A stretch of DNA of 64,000 bases, taken from NCBI GenBank assembly GCA_020746105.1, contig CM036622.1, positions 10,109,487-10,173,486 on the forward strand. Direction: 5' to 3'. Both the position numbers and the translations under genes were made by a program. The DNA is from Trogon surrucura (lineage: Eukaryota > Chordata > Aves > Trogoniformes > Trogonidae). Positions 50,422 through 64,000 of this stretch are shown one piece after another. Numbering within the stretch: position 1 is the stretch's first letter; each line of letters begins with the position of its first letter. The notes below the pieces were generated by a model. That model did no database searches and was not told the DNA's origin. It worked only from the letters and a program-made list of their open reading frames with translations.

Positions 50422-53400
50422 AGGAGGTGCAGTGTAATGGGGTAATTTATCTTTAGTCAGGGCAAATGAGGCGCTAATACGAGGAGCCAGTCTGCCTTGA
50501 GGAAGCTGAGAAAGGCTTTTCTTTGCCCCTTTTTTTCCGTAAGCAACTAAGAACATTAAACCATTCGTGAATTATGCCACATTTTGTTGAGAAGAATGGC
50601 AGGTAAGTACTTATATTGCATAATATTCTCTATTTACTTGTACCACTTACAAGCTGTACCACTTTATACTCCTAGGCTTTTCCAACCTCACATTACTAGG
50701 TAGACATAGGCAATGCCCTTTTGTCTCTGAGATTATGGTCTTCTAATAAAAAACTACATTGCTACTTCGCCCCCAGCTGCAACAACACAGATAAAATCAA
50801 GGGTCAAGTCATAGTGATCCAGCTCAGATCTAAAATAAATGAGTGCAAATTCACAACTCGTTCTTAATCCAAAGATTTTTCCAGAGTGAAAGGTGTTTGT
50901 TTTGTTTTTAATATTATAATGATGTCTTGGGCGTCTCCAAAGCACCAAGAACTCAGTCACGGGCCTGTGGGTCATTGAGGCCCTCCTGGCTCCTACTTGT
51001 CACGTGGACTGAAGGACAGCACATGCTCTTTGCTGAAAGAGCTTGTTTGGAAAATGAGTAATTGGCTGGTAGGATGCCAGGAGCTGATTGAAAGCAAGTG
51101 GTGATTTGTCGATACTGCTCCAAGATATGGTTGTGACCTGCTTAGGTAGGAGAGTCATCTGCATTGTAAAGCCCTTACAATCAAGCAATGCCAGTTATCG
51201 TTCAGAGATGCCCTCACCGTTCACAAACATATACAGCCCCATGTACAGCCCAACCTGCTGTCCTAAGCACCAGCACAACGGCACTCTCAGCAAGTACAAC
51301 CATTGAGCCACAACCTGGAAGCTCCATGCCAGTAAAACTGGAATCTAGGGAACAGGACAGAAGTATGGAAGACTCAGTTATGTTTTCATAGTTTGCTTTC
51401 AACAGGAGACACAGATGCCCTCTTGCTCTCCCAGGATCCATCCCATTTTATTTTAGTATTCAGTAGATGGCTTGTAGAGTTAGGGTTGTCATCTTGGCTG
51501 TTACAAGGAAATGTCAGCAGAGAGTCTGTGAGAAATGCCGTGTTAGCTCACTGACTCCCAGACCCAGCTGCTTGGAATTGCCTGGAGACGTTTTTAGCTT
51601 TTGAAATTAATAATTTGAAAATGATGCTCTCCCTGCTCGTAATGAGTTCATTCTGTCTTCAGAAGTAAAAAAACCTGTTCAAAACAGCAGTTGCTACATC
51701 AAAGTAGGTCTCATTAAGTGATATTGTAATGCAAAAGCACAGGTACTGGTGTCACGGATGCTATTTTATAACTACTTAACTGCAGAAGTAATGATACAGC
51801 AGAAGGTGGGAGTGAACATTAGCAGTGATCTTTATTCTGCTTGATGTTTTCAGGTTATATCAGATTTTCTTTTTGTTTTACATTTGCTGCAATGTACTAC
51901 ATTAAACTTCAAGAGCAAAAATTAAGACCAGCTACTGTCTCACGCATAAAATGTAGAATAGATTTATTTTTTTTTGACAAGGACAAGTTTCTAAAAATGC
52001 CATGCCTTCAAAAATGTAGTAAGCTCTCAAACTGGCTTCAAGCCAATCTCTTCAGTAAAACCTTGGTTAAGAGAAAAACTCGAGGTTGCAGGTTTTCTTT
52101 TTTTCTACTTAATTACCTTATATTAGGAGGTAATGTTGAAGAGAGCATTTCACATTTAGCTCATCCTTTGTGCAGATACAGTAACTTGTTGCCAATGCAC
52201 TGTATTAAAGACATTGTTTTATAATGAGATGTGAAGCAAAGGGAAGGACGTTCACAGAGGTTATGGGAAGAAGACCTGGAAGGCTCACATGGAATTTCAG
52301 ATCCACATCAAACACTGCGAGCAATAGAAAGTTCTCTATGCATATTTCACAAACAGCCAGTAGCTCCACTTTTCCAGTGCCCTGGGTTACGTTTTAATCC
52401 AAAGGCATAACACTCTCACTGTTTAAATAGATGATCAATCAGAAAGGCCATTCTTGGGTTCACTTACACTCCACATAGCCATGGTCAGCCACTCGGTACC
52501 TTTGACCTGACCTTTGAATGGAAAAACGCAAAGACAGCAACAGCCGGGCTTAGAAAGAAAAGCACCCAACAAAAAGGCAGAGAAACATTTTCATAACAAT
52601 GGGAACTGTTTCATAAAGTGCTGACTACAAGCTAGACATAGAAATTTGCCTGTTACGGGATGAAACTGTTCAAAGGGTTAGTCAAATTCAAGGGAAGTTC
52701 TAATATGCAGCAGCTGCTGAAAGCAAAAGCTTACAGGGGTTAACTCACAACCATGAAAAAATTATTAGGTTGATGACTCTGGCATGTAATAGAGGCTGTC
52801 TTTCTGTTGTGGCTGTGCTACGATACTGCCTTTGCCTTTTTAAAAGGCAATGTTCTTGATCTGAAATTGAAAATGCTACATACACGGGGCACAGAAATAT
52901 GGAGGTAATTCAATCGGTCGTGTACTGCCCAGCTTTTCTTAAATCAGCACTTTGAAATGAATGTGCCTTTCAGATCTGGCATGTGTTTGTTATTTGTGTG
53001 GTTTGCTAGAGGTATTGTGATTAAAATACCTGTTTGCCAATTGCCTCATTTGTCTTGGTTTATCAGATTACAAGATTAAATTACAGTCCTCCAACCTTTA
53101 AGGGAGTTTGGTTGTAATTCACTTCTCTCTCCCTCTTTCTCACTGAGATTATATTAATTTCTAATTCTGTGAATAAACTTCAGATTTATTTAATGGAAAA
53201 GTAATCAAACTGCTGCTCAGAAATGAAATATCTAGGACATTATACAGTAGATGTTTTCAGTCGCATGGGTCTTGGTATGGATTTGGAAACTAGCACATCT
53301 TTTTGTATGTGCTATCTTTGTGAATTTACTAATTCTACAAGCAATTAAACTATCAGCTCTTTAAAAAATGGGGTCCAAAATTACATGTGTCCTGTAAGAA

Positions 53401-56400
53401 GGGAATCCAGTATAAAGTTCAATAGGCCACGGAAGAACTGTGGTCTAAGGTAGCAGTTCTGTAAGTGGCTCATACAGCAAGAATCTGCCCAAAAAAGGGA
53501 AATAGACTAAAAAGACGAGAATGCTGCAATGTATATAGTAATTTAAGGTTTAATGCTGTGGCACTCAGGGAGTCTGGTGGGGAAAAAAAGTAGCTTAAGA
53601 TAAATCTTCTAAAGTAATTTTCAATGAGCACTCAACTGTTCATGTTTTACATTGGTGCATTTGAAAGGATTATTTACTTCTTGCAAGATATAGATTCTAC
53701 TTTCATCTCTTAACAGAGCTATTGTATACATGAATACCTATGCTTTACAAGACAAATCCCAGGAACTAATGTGCAAATTCTTCAGTTTTTGCCCATAATG
53801 AGATATGAGAGTCCCTTCACCACCAGCCTCCCCAGGGCAAATCCATTCATAAATACTAGTTTGTGTATGTATGTGCACGTGTGGCAGGACCATCACCTTC
53901 ACCGGGGGCTTTTGAATATTCATTCCTTTCCCTAGGACATACAGGCAAATCAACGTTATAGACGGAACGCATTTTTATTCTTCTCTGTCTGCTCAGTTTT
54001 GCCCCAATGAGGACAGAGTGGGGATGGCAACACTCAACCCACAGCCCTCTCCTCTCCGTACCAGCACCCTGTCGAGGTTGCTTCTCCAGCAGCAGTCCAC
54101 GGGGTGTCCCTGGGTGGTGGTCCCCTGCAATCCTTCCCTGGGTGTCCCTTGCTCCTTCCCACACCATCAGGAGCTGCCAGTGGGGCAGCAGTGCCAGAGC
54201 TGCCCTGGGGTGACAAATCACACGGGCACCCGTGCAGCCCCAGTAGCACCCAGCATGATGTACGGTGCCCACCCGTGCACCGAAGCAGGAGCAAAATCCC
54301 GTCAGCCCCGGTGAGCAGCAGGGCAACACGTCTTTGTTTTGTGGTCTGTGTCCTCAGAAAGTCTCTGACAACCCTGTCCAAACAATCACGTCAGACAAAA
54401 ATGCAAACAACTTCACGCACAGGAGGTCTTCTTAAAGATGCCTTTCAGTTCTAGAAGGGGGAAGATTTGGGATCTGGGCTGTGGTGAATTAACGTGCTGA
54501 CCTTTTATCTTGAGAGGCCACTGATGTTTAAAGACAGTCCAGTTCTTGAATGAAATTACTTTGGGTGGTCCTGGTCTGCTTAGGAAAGAAATTTTTTGTT
54601 GTGCTGAAAATAAGGGCATGAGAGTACACAGACATAAACACTGAATCCAATCTCTCTGCGAAGTGAGGGAGGGGGCCTTAGGCTAAAACAGAGATGCATT
54701 AACGAGCTTACATCAACCAAAAGAAATGACTAAGTACCTGTGAGTTATATCGGTATTAACTGAGATTGTCATGTATGGCTCTATTGATTTAATGTAATAG
54801 AAAATGCACAGCATGATAAAATAAGGTATTAACTTACTTTTGTCAGCCAAAAGTAATTTTCAAGCATGAATATATTGTGAGTGTATGAAATTGAAACTCA
54901 GAGACAAATTCTAAGAAAATTACTCTTATTATTGGCAATTTCAAATAAAAACACGAATAATGATGTGTTTTATGTCTGTGTTTGCAAAGCTCCCCCTGCC
55001 AGAAACCTTTTAGTACCACAGACTTCTAACAAGTAAGCAGTAAGAAACTCTCTAGTAAATCCCCAGCCTTCCTTTTCTTGTATCCAGCTCTCCAGAAAGA
55101 GAGCGTTTAGGAAATAGGAAAGTTTGGGACACAGTGCAGATCTTGCACAACCCAAACTACCTTTCCCTCTTGTCAGATGTTGGGCGCTCTTCTCGTGTTT
55201 TCTTGCCCACTCTTGCCATGACGGATCTGCAAAGTGCTGTTGCCTGATCACATTACTGTCTGTTACCATATGTCACTTAAAAACCAAGTTTTAGAAAACC
55301 TGAGCAGTGCAGCGAGCCTGCTGGCTTCTCAACCTGCTTTGACATATGCAGGAGAAGATTTAAAGCTGTCAGGTTGTTGGATGGTTGCCATGGGATTGCA
55401 AAGCAGGGAGAGAGAGAAATCCCCAGGCAAGACGCCGTGGCTGCGCTGACCTGGTTCTCAGCGCGCCCAGCAGAGGAAAGCACCCCTGAAGACCTTGTTT
55501 AATATTACCACCTTTAAGCCTGATTTACCTTGACATTTTCAGCAACTTAGATTAGGAAATCAGCACAGGTTATTAGTCTAAATCAACATGCAGACAAACA
55601 CCTGAAGCAGACGAATTGCTGTCTGAAATCTCTGCCCGACCTGAGCGAGAACAACTCATTCCCCCGGGGTAAACACAGGGCGCAACGCGCGTGGGAGTGG
55701 GACATGCGTGCCCTTGCCATGTCTGCTTTCTGTTTGGCTAAACACACATGAAACTGTCACCGGTGCTCCCGCTTTGGTTGACCTCTGTGCTATTTGAACT
55801 ATTTGTCTTGCCGGTTGGAAATTTTCTGAGCAAAAGAGACTAATTGGCCTTGATTAACAGGCATCTGGTGCGAGTACAAATGGTTATTGGAGCAATAATG
55901 AGAAAGAACATGGGGAAGTGAGTTGGCAGCCTAATTTCTGGCAATTGATCCGTTCCCCATCCACAGGCTGCTGAATTCCTTTTTCTGGCAAGGTGGGGGA
56001 GGTGTTTCTCCGCAAGCAGCCTGTAATCCTGGCTTTTTTAAACAGCACTGCTTGGCTTGCGTTCCCATTGCTCTGCCACGCAAACTGGGGTCTGCAGCCT
56101 GGCCCTTAATGGTACGCCCAGCGTGAGGGCATGAGAAACCGAACTCTGTCGTTTGCAGTCAAGATCGTCAGTGAAAATTAAGCAGGAATAGTTTTCCCTT
56201 TCTCTTTGTACCTGATTTTAAGTCTATGTAATCGCTGTTCTTAAATAATGCCTAAAACACATGTACCTTGGATGATTAAAGCTCAGATTTTAAGACTGTA
56301 TAAGTAAATAAGCTTTCTGAAACTCCCAGCTACAGAAAAATCAGCATACGTTCAAAAATACATCAATTTCCTTTAGCTGCATGGGTTACTCCGTATTTCT

Positions 56401-58552
56401 TCAGAGGGAAAATAGCTTTCTTTTCTCACATATACACAAATACGCAATTTTTAAATTTTTCCACTGGAAAGTTGTACATACTCTTTTTTGGGGAAAACAA
56501 GCCTTTGCACAGCCACTGCCTTAATCTTATATCAAATTGTTGACAGGTCTGACCTGGAAAGACTTTGATGTATGTTTTAAACCTGGTAATGTATTCAGCT
56601 AGCATACAAACATGGAAGTGGCCATCTTTGTCAGGCAGTGTGGCCATGGGATGAGTATTCTTACTGAGACTTGATTTCATTACAAATGTACTATTGTAGT
56701 ATAGGCTTGTAGTTGCTGGCTGGCTGCATTTCCCCTCCTCTCAGCAACAGAGGCATGGAAGATAAACTTGAGACATTTCTGGTATTCTGTCCAGTGGAGC
56801 ACACAAAATCCTGAGGTCTTTTTCAGAAATGCTGGCCTTTTAAAAAAACGGGATGGTGATTTGATTTTTTGATGAAAGCCAAAATTGAAAACTTTAAAAC
56901 TTGGCACTGATGAGGAAAAATGAAGTTTTTTCTAAACTGTCAGCATTTCAGAGCTGAAGCACATCTCCCTGAGCAGCACTGATCTCAATGTTCTCCTCTC
57001 ATAGCCTCATACTTTTCATTATGGGCCAGCAGACCCATTATAGGTCTGAATTACATTTTTGTAGCTGCACAGATTTCCTTTTTATTCTATTTTTCATCCA
57101 GTACGGGCTTTTGTAATGTGCGTTTCTAACACTGTTATTAAATATATTTTGCATTTCTCTTTGGCTTACTTCAAAATATAGATAAGAAGTCAATTTGAGG
57201 TGCTACATGGGAGATACTGCTGTGGGGGAGAAATGGCTTCAACAAGTACCTTATATCACCCGCAAAATACTAAACAATATTCATTTTATCATAATCATTT
57301 TAAAAATGGAAAACAAAATCTCCAGACCAAAGTATTTTCAAGTTAAAATCTCCAGACTTAGCATGTTGTCAATAAGGTTGTGCAGAGGACCATGATGACA
57401 CACTTGGTGCATGCATTTCTTCAGGTACGCATTTTAAAAAAGCCCGTGCAGAAATTGCTCAGTATAAAATTCCTGTAACTGGAACTGAGCAGAATGTCAC
57501 CCCACTCTCCTAATTTTGGCAAAATTAAAGCAAATTCATATGCATGGCATAAGCACAGATCTGTGTTACTCCTATGGATGCTAACCACAGTGTGTATCTT
57601 TGTTGAAGCGTTTCCTTGATTAGTGCTTTATATGAATCAGGAATGGCAACTGTTTTCTCCCAGGAAGCTGGTAAATGCAGAGGTTACCAGTATCCCTGGG
57701 AGCGCTGAAGGGCTCTGTGCTGGTAAACCAGCCTGAGGTGAGCGCTTCAATGTGTGCTAATTTGATACTGAGTTCAGGGCTCTTGGTTTCTAGGCTACAG
57801 CGGCGTAAATCTCTCCGTTCTACAGCCGCCCCTGCGCTCTACGGGAGAAGCTGACAGGCAGCAGTTGCCGTGCCGCACGATGATAACCTCAAGTATAAAA
57901 TTGCCACGATAACATTTAGTCATGGTAGGCCTACAAGAGACAAAAATGTGCTTCTGTGTTTGGGAGATTGCCAGCTGTGGAAGGCAGAACTGTCAAGATA
58001 AAATATCTAAGGAATGAGGTGTTTAAAAGAAAGTACGGGATATCCATCTTTCACTAAGATACATTAGGAAGCCATTAAGGAAGAGGTAAAGAAGTTTATA
58101 GTAGAATTTGCTGGAGACAGAAATGTGTAAACCCTGCCATTTAAGCCCGATAATTGACAGAGCAGCACATCTGCAGGGGCTGAAAGATGCCTTTCTAAAC
58201 AGCAGTTCACTGAAGGGATGGAGGGGCTGGGAAATGAACTAAATGGATCGCTTCAGGAGCAAGCGTTCTGGGCCCTTTCATTCACTCTGCCTCTTATCAG
58301 TCAAAAACGAACACTGGAGCTTTTCAAAGGGAAAAACCTGTCATCTGAAATTCTTTCTCAAAAGGCCTGAGGGGAAATTTGGAGGGTGTTTTGCAGTCGG
58401 TTCGGAAACTAACGGAGATCACCGGCTTCCAGCTTCTAGCAACTGCACAGAAGCAGATTCTCGACTTTTGTATACGTGTCTCTCCTCAGCTTCCTTCCCC
58501 ACCAGCCACGGACATGATACATGACTTTACTTTGTGTAATTAATTTGCTTAT

Positions 58553-58570
58553 TTATACATATATGTATAA
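58553..58570. repeat. 18-bp perfect AT palindrome
   Basis: TTATACATATATGTATAA is its own reverse complement. It is a simple AT-rich cruciform-capable site, with no assigned role. Confidence 0.7.
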
Positions 58571-61500
58571 TACAACGTGGCAGAGTGCAAGGTCTCCTTT
58601 AGACAGCAGAGAAACCCATCTAGATAACAGGGCTTTGCCACTCCAGCCTTGATCTACCCATTTTCTCTTCATTCCCAGGCTTTTTTAGCCCTAGCAATGA
58701 ACGTCTCCCACTACCACACTACCCTTCTTTTGGCCTCTGGACCTGGAAGCATCATACTTGATTTTCATTGTTTCCTCCGACTTTAAATCCCAAGTGTAAT
58801 GTAGCCTCAGCTGTCCTGGGGAATTTGGAAATACAAGAAACAAAGTAAAAAAAATGCAAGTAGTGATAAAAATCTCTTTCAGTAGGGAACGTCTTTATTT
58901 CTGTTGTGATCTTACAGCACTGACATCAGCTAGGGAGTCAAAGGAAGGGGAGGTTTCTATCTTCCCAGACTTCAAAATTCACTCCCATCTTTGATCAAAA
59001 CCAAGCTACCCCAAATAAGCTTCAAGACCATGTGTTTGCCTGGACTGCTGAATAGGGTTGAAGCAACTGCTTTGATTTTTTAACTAGCTAAAGGCTGAAA
59101 TGGATCCTAAAGTTTTCTTTAGTAAAAGGAATAAAATAATAATGTATGTATTGAAGCCTCACTCTGTTAAACACAATTGTATTTTCCTATATAGCTGAAA
59201 AGCTCAGTATCACTTAATCACGTGAGCTATCCATTCTCTCCCATTATTAAAAGAAATGGTTCACAAGTCTAAAATGCAGGGAATGATTTGTAATGGAGAT
59301 TGTCTGAGACCAGGAAACTAGAATCAGAGCTTAGGGAGCTGACCTTGTTTATCCATGCCTGAAATACAATGCAATTTAAATGACAGCAGGCTGAAATTTA
59401 TTTTTACATTTATGTATTCTTGGAGTTAATTAGTTTTCCAGCATTAACTTCCTACTACATTACTTTTTTTTTCATTTTTTTTCTGCATCAGTTGGAGCTG
59501 TGATTAAGAAAATATTCTTATTTATAAATATCCTTTCTGATTACAGAGGAATGACATAGGGTTTTCATTTTTGACCTTGTGATTTTCATTTCTTTCCAGA
59601 TTTTTTAGGAGACCCAAGTATCTGATGAATGTTTTTCAAGCAGTAAACTGCTCATCACTCTGATTCTGTGCTAAAATATCATCATGCTGATGACTTCCCA
59701 TCCATTTAATTGACCGTATTTTTCATCTTCAAGATGCTTGCTGGAACAAACCCTCAGCTGAGACACCTAGAGCCCTGCCAGCCTGCATCAGCGGAAGATT
59801 CCCCTCGACAATGTAGCTCAGCATATGTGGGTTTAGTGTTACCCCAGTGTGAAGGAACATCCAAAGCCAGTGGCATCAGAGGAAAAACTGTTGGGCAGAG
59901 GGGGGTCCTGAAGGGTTTGCTTTCTCTTATTCAAAGCAGCAAAAGACTCCGTTTGGATTCAGCATGTCACCACATCATGTAAAGCTACTGAAACGCTGCA
60001 GGGCTTTCTGGAAGACTTAAAAAGACTAAAGCAAAGGCAGAGGGTAAGGCATGCAACAACCCATAAACTGCCTGAAAAAACAGCAGCAAACACAGTTAAC
60101 TACAGCCGTTTATGGGGCCACGGCTGTTGAGAGAGGTTAATGACAAAGGCAGCAAGAGGGAAAAACTCGCAATGGGCAGAGCAAGCCCGGTGAGAGGGAA
60201 AACCACCATTAGTGATGGGCACATTTGGCAGAAACATAGGCTGGTACCTCCCTTCCCAGCAGCAGAACAATGCCTGCCTCGATTTTGGATAGTCCCAGAA
60301 ACCAGACACCCTCATCTGCAGTGCAGAGCATCCCTCCCACCAGTGGGAATGTCTGTGGTGGCAAGTGGTGGGGAAGCAAAGAAGGTTGGAGGCTGGTTTC
60401 CTCCGTGAGCCTCCCAGCAGCAGGGAAGCTTTGCCGTGGTTTAGGGCTTTCCAAGGGCTGCTCAGGCTTCCCAAACTGATGTTATTGTACCCTCCCTTGC
60501 CCCTCTTCTGATAAATATCTCTCCATTAAACTCATTTGCTTAACTGACTGCTTGGGACCAGAGGCACAAATCCAGTCTCCGAGAGTGCTGTGCAGGGGCC
60601 TGAGACAGGGCCATTGATGTTTATTTATTTTGAGGAAGGGTGTCTTAAAAATTGAACCCCAGCTTGCTGTTGTGCACTAAAAGGACCGCAGAGTGATGCA
60701 TGGCCTGTGAAATAACCGCACGGCATTATGAGAGATTTTAGAAGGAAGCAGTTTTGGCCAACACTCTTTAGAAAAATGTATTTACAGTCGTAAGACCAAG
60801 GCCAGATCTAGTCAGAGCCAGAGTAAGCAGTTGCTCAGCTGCAGGAGGAAATGAGCCCACGTCCCGCTGCCTCCTCCACCTCTGCCAGCGGGCTGGAGAG
60901 CCGGGCTGGCAGCTCTGCTGCCGCTGCCACAGCCAAGAGAATGTTTGGGATGTGTGAGGGAGCAGCCGCCGCTGGCGCAGAGAAGCGAAGAGAGTGAGCG
61001 AGCCCCTCCTGGCACCCTGGTAATATCCTTGGTACCTCTTGTCCCCACCGGAGGCAGCAGCAGTAGGAAGCCTCATCCCCCATGGCTGGTGCAGCCCAGA
61101 TGCACCAGTGCTTTTCCCCTTCCTTCTTCTTTGCCAGAGGTGGCTTGTGTTCAGACTTGGCATGGCTGAAAAATCTTGAGCTTGCTTTGCAGTGCATGTG
61201 GCTAAAATGTGGCCTCATCTTGTGTCCTCCAGAGGGGTCCAGTCCTGCACAAGGAGGAGCTGCCCAGGTGGCAGCAACAGAGTCACAGCTTATCTCTCTG
61301 CTGGGATAAACTTTTGTGGACACAGTAGAAACTACACCAACCCACTGTCTAGAAGTAACAAACTGAGGCAAAATCATTTAGGGGAGCAAAATCTTAACTT
61401 TTCTTAACGCCACGTATGCACTTGGGTCACCGCAATAGATTTCAGCTGAAGGATTCCTGATTTGCACCACTCTCATCTAAAGCAGAACCAAAGGGAAAGA

Positions 61501-63315
61501 GCCAGCTCACCAGCTGGTACGCACAGAAATACCTCCGTTGAAACCAGTCTGTTCCACATGTGTGGTGAGCTCTGAGGGGGTGGGATAGGCTAGCACGGTG
61601 TTTCATACTGAACAGCAATGGCACCTTTCTTGAAAACTATTTTCCACCCTCAATCCGGTGGGTGGGAATGACTGCCACACGGTAAAATCCAGCAGCTTGG
61701 CGCCTGGCCTGGGTCAGTCCTCAGGAGGCGAATGCCCAGGGTATTTCACTGGAGATTCTTTGAATTCTTTGAGCAAAGGAAGTCAACAAAGAACCTACAG
61801 TGAACCACCACATATAGGAGGGGTGAAAAGAAGGAGCAGGTGGCTTTGGGGCTCCAATCCTGCAGGACAGGCTGGTATCATCTGGATGGCTTCCACCTCA
61901 GCAGCAGCAGAAGCAATCTTCCCCTGGTGAGATCTGCTTAACCTGGACAGAAGAGCATTAAATTAAGAACAAAAGGGGAGAACAAAAAGGGGCTACAAAT
62001 GAACATTCATTTAGCACAAAAATTAATATGTCAAGAATTAAATTAATCAAGACACTCGGGGACATTAAGAGAATTAAATTCTTTAATTGCGTGTACACTA
62101 GTGCCAGGGGTCTAGGCAATAACAGAAGGAACTGGAAATGATCTTTTATGAGCATATTTTCAACGTCAAGGTGGCCTTAATAAAAGTAGGGGGGAATTTT
62201 CACTTGATCGGAATGTTAAAACCATTGGTTACAATCTGTTTAGGAAGGGTCAGGTTGTGAAAAGTGATGTTACAGTTTCTGAATCACTGACAACTCAGCA
62301 GCAAAGGATTGTCAATATGGATCAGTAACTTGAGACACAAAATGAGAGATAAAGTATAAATTGCAATCTATTGCTGACCATGAAGTAACACTAGAAAAAA
62401 GGGAGACTAGCTCTTTAATTGATACCTTGCACAGGGATATCAGAGTATTAACACAGGAGAAATCACTCTGAGAGACACAGACTGAATGTTTCTTGCTGTA
62501 AACACTGTGATGGTCTTAGAATTTGTAAAAATCTCTCAGGCCAAGTCTTTCCTCTTTCATGGGGTAATTTTGAATTAGGCATAATTTTGGGAGAAGAAGA
62601 GATATTGATCACAAATCTTGTATGGAATTCATCTTACTTTTTTTTTAAGACAGCATCTAACCTGTTTGTGTCTTACCTAAACTAGACATCTCCAGCTCCT
62701 TTTACGCTCAAGGGATGGAGCTATGTATCTCCTGGAGATGATTTATCCCACCCTAAGAGATATATGTTAGCTGCAAGGGATGAATTTCCTCTGGAACTAC
62801 CAACTCTTTTAGACCAGCTATGGGCAGAGCTGTCCAAGTGGTTGGGCACACCCAGTCTTCAGGAGGCAGAATCTGAAGGAGGTAAATTCCATTCAAACAG
62901 ACCTCAGTGCTTGGGTGCACCTATTGCTAGTGGGGCTTTGTCAGGATTTGGTTTAAATCCTGCTAAGAGAAAGTAAAATGTCTTTAGTGACCATTTTGCC
63001 TCTTTCTTTTGGCTGACAGAGAACTTTGGTCCCATTCTTCACATCACTGAGGGCGACAGATGATAGTCATGGTAGCTAAAGTAAACAGTACCTCCAAGAG
63101 CTCAAAAGCTGTGTAAAAATCAAGCCACCTTTTTTCAAAACTCATTTTTTTAAGAATGCAATATTTTTGTGCCGAGAGCAGAATTTCAGAATAGCAGGTT
63201 TCTTGTAGCTCTCTGGAAACACGTGGCGGGGGGGGTTGTTTTGGTTTTTTTCCTTAACAGTAAGGAAAATTTTGCTGCATTATCTTCTTTTACTTTCTAC
63301 AAAATCCCAAACTTC

Positions 63316-63334
63316 TTTTTTTTTTTTTTTTTTT
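63316..63334. repeat. Poly-T tract
   Basis: Nineteen T, the longest homopolymer in the window. A second run of 12 T follows at about 63368, and an eight-G run lies upstream near 63229. No retroposon body is recognisable. Confidence 0.8.
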
Positions 63335-64000
63335 GTGCTCTGATACTTTACTCACAAAGTAGTGCATTTTTTTTTTCAGAAATCTCATAAATAAGAAGAG
63401 TAGTTTAACTGAGAAGTTACATGTCACGGTAACTTTTGGTTCTCTGATCTTAGCATTTGGCAAAGCCTCATAACCAGGGAAAGTAACCCCGTGTAGGAGG
63501 GACTGTCTGGTGGCACATGCCTCTCAGAGAGCCTTGGGATCTTCCCTCTTCTTACCGGTGGTATCTCAGTCCAAAGTGAGAAGGTTTAAGGCTCCTCTGT
63601 TCTGTGATGCTGTTCAGACATTATTTCGGCCAGTTCTTTCAAGCCAGTCAGTAGCAGGATAACGGGGAGGCTGCTCTCGCAGAGGGTTGTGGGAGAAGCA
63701 GGGGAGTGCTAAGATGAGGTTTATATGGTATTTATATAGATATATTCGAATGCCATCTCAATCATCCAGATCAGGTGCTTCTCAGGCTCGGTCCTGAGGG
63801 AGAAGCAGACAGTCAGTCACAGCACACTCTCAAATGGACACTGAGCTTTCCATTCTCTTTCTTCTTCACACGCTTAATTAACTGCCGTTCCACAAATCTG
63901 CTTCATTTTTGCTTGCCTTAAGAGAAACAGTAAACAAAAATTAAAGTGCATATGTAATTGCCATAAAAGGGAAAAAATAGGATTTAATTCTCATAAACTT

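Larger units (their letters stand above)
47044..64000. other. Long non-coding stretch, no gene recognised
   Basis: About 17 kb with no identifiable exon, RNA gene or recent retroposon. Inside are poly-T tracts (48895-48910, 63316-63334), a hairpin (49600-49622), a possible ancient MITE fragment (50053-50092), a CTCF-like site (50408-50421) and an 18-bp perfect palindrome (58553-58570). CpG-bearing, regulatory-looking blocks lie near 50330-50580, 55640-55990 and 57650-57960. GC-rich frames at 54007-54454 and 60835-61377 are open on both strands and have no domain. Confidence 0.55.

Noticed and set aside
54007..54454. Several overlapping frames of about 100-157 codons
   Set aside because: They are open on both strands at once, explained by GC content; no domain or splice structure.
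60835..61377. 180-codon minus-strand frame
   Set aside because: It overlaps open frames on both strands in GC-rich DNA; alanine-rich low-complexity stretches and no family resemblance.
1..64000. CRISPR array, bacterial operon, or virus-derived gene set
   Set aside because: There are no regularly spaced repeats, no compact same-strand gene runs, and no LTR pairs or viral domains recognised; all repeats seen fit CR1, a SINE or simple repeats.

Overview
This looks like vertebrate, and specifically avian, nuclear DNA: a gene-poor, AT-rich stretch (intergenic or deep intronic) with no recognisable complete gene. No six-frame reading frame exceeds about 207 codons. The longest ones lie in locally GC-rich DNA and have no recognisable domain, start context or splice structure. 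The avian assignment rests on several chicken-repeat-1 (CR1) LINE copies, recognised by the 3' signature ATTCTATGATTCTATG (or its reverse complement) and by decayed CR1 ORF2 peptides. A short element at 12563-12753 has a tRNA-Ile-like head and a CR1-like 3' tail. From memory this is the architecture of TguSINE1, the SINE of passerine birds, so a passerine host is the best guess. That guess is inference, not proof.

Layout. 1-9464: unique non-coding DNA with simple repeats. 9465-12500: a long, decayed CR1 on the minus strand. It keeps recognisable pieces of the start of the endonuclease domain and most of the reverse transcriptase, but has frameshifts, stops, an internal deletion near its 3' end, a 55-bp CR1 tail fragment inserted in the opposite orientation (10600-10654), and an unexplained GC-rich block in the endonuclease region (about 11640-11975). 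12563-12753: the tRNA/CR1 SINE, minus strand, with A and B boxes still readable. 15061-15246, 32871-33096 and 37398-37795: 5'-truncated CR1 copies on the minus strand. 46693-47043: a plus-strand CR1 copy preceded by an orphan run of CR1 terminal repeats. The rest is single-copy-looking AT-rich DNA with microsatellites, short hairpins, a CpG-dense patch (38117-38340) and a few blocks that resemble conserved regulatory DNA by composition only.

How it works together. The window records successive retrotransposition: a CR1, later CR1 and SINE insertions into or beside it, then decay. The CR1-like tail of the SINE fits the known model in which CR1 reverse transcriptase mobilises SINEs sharing its 3' end. 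Nothing indicates a bacterial operon, CRISPR array, virus-derived gene or new multi-gene system. The items most worth checking are the SINE, the foreign-looking block inside the CR1, the nested 55-bp insertion, a possible short exon at 44297-44447 (minus) and a possible ancient MITE fragment near 50053.
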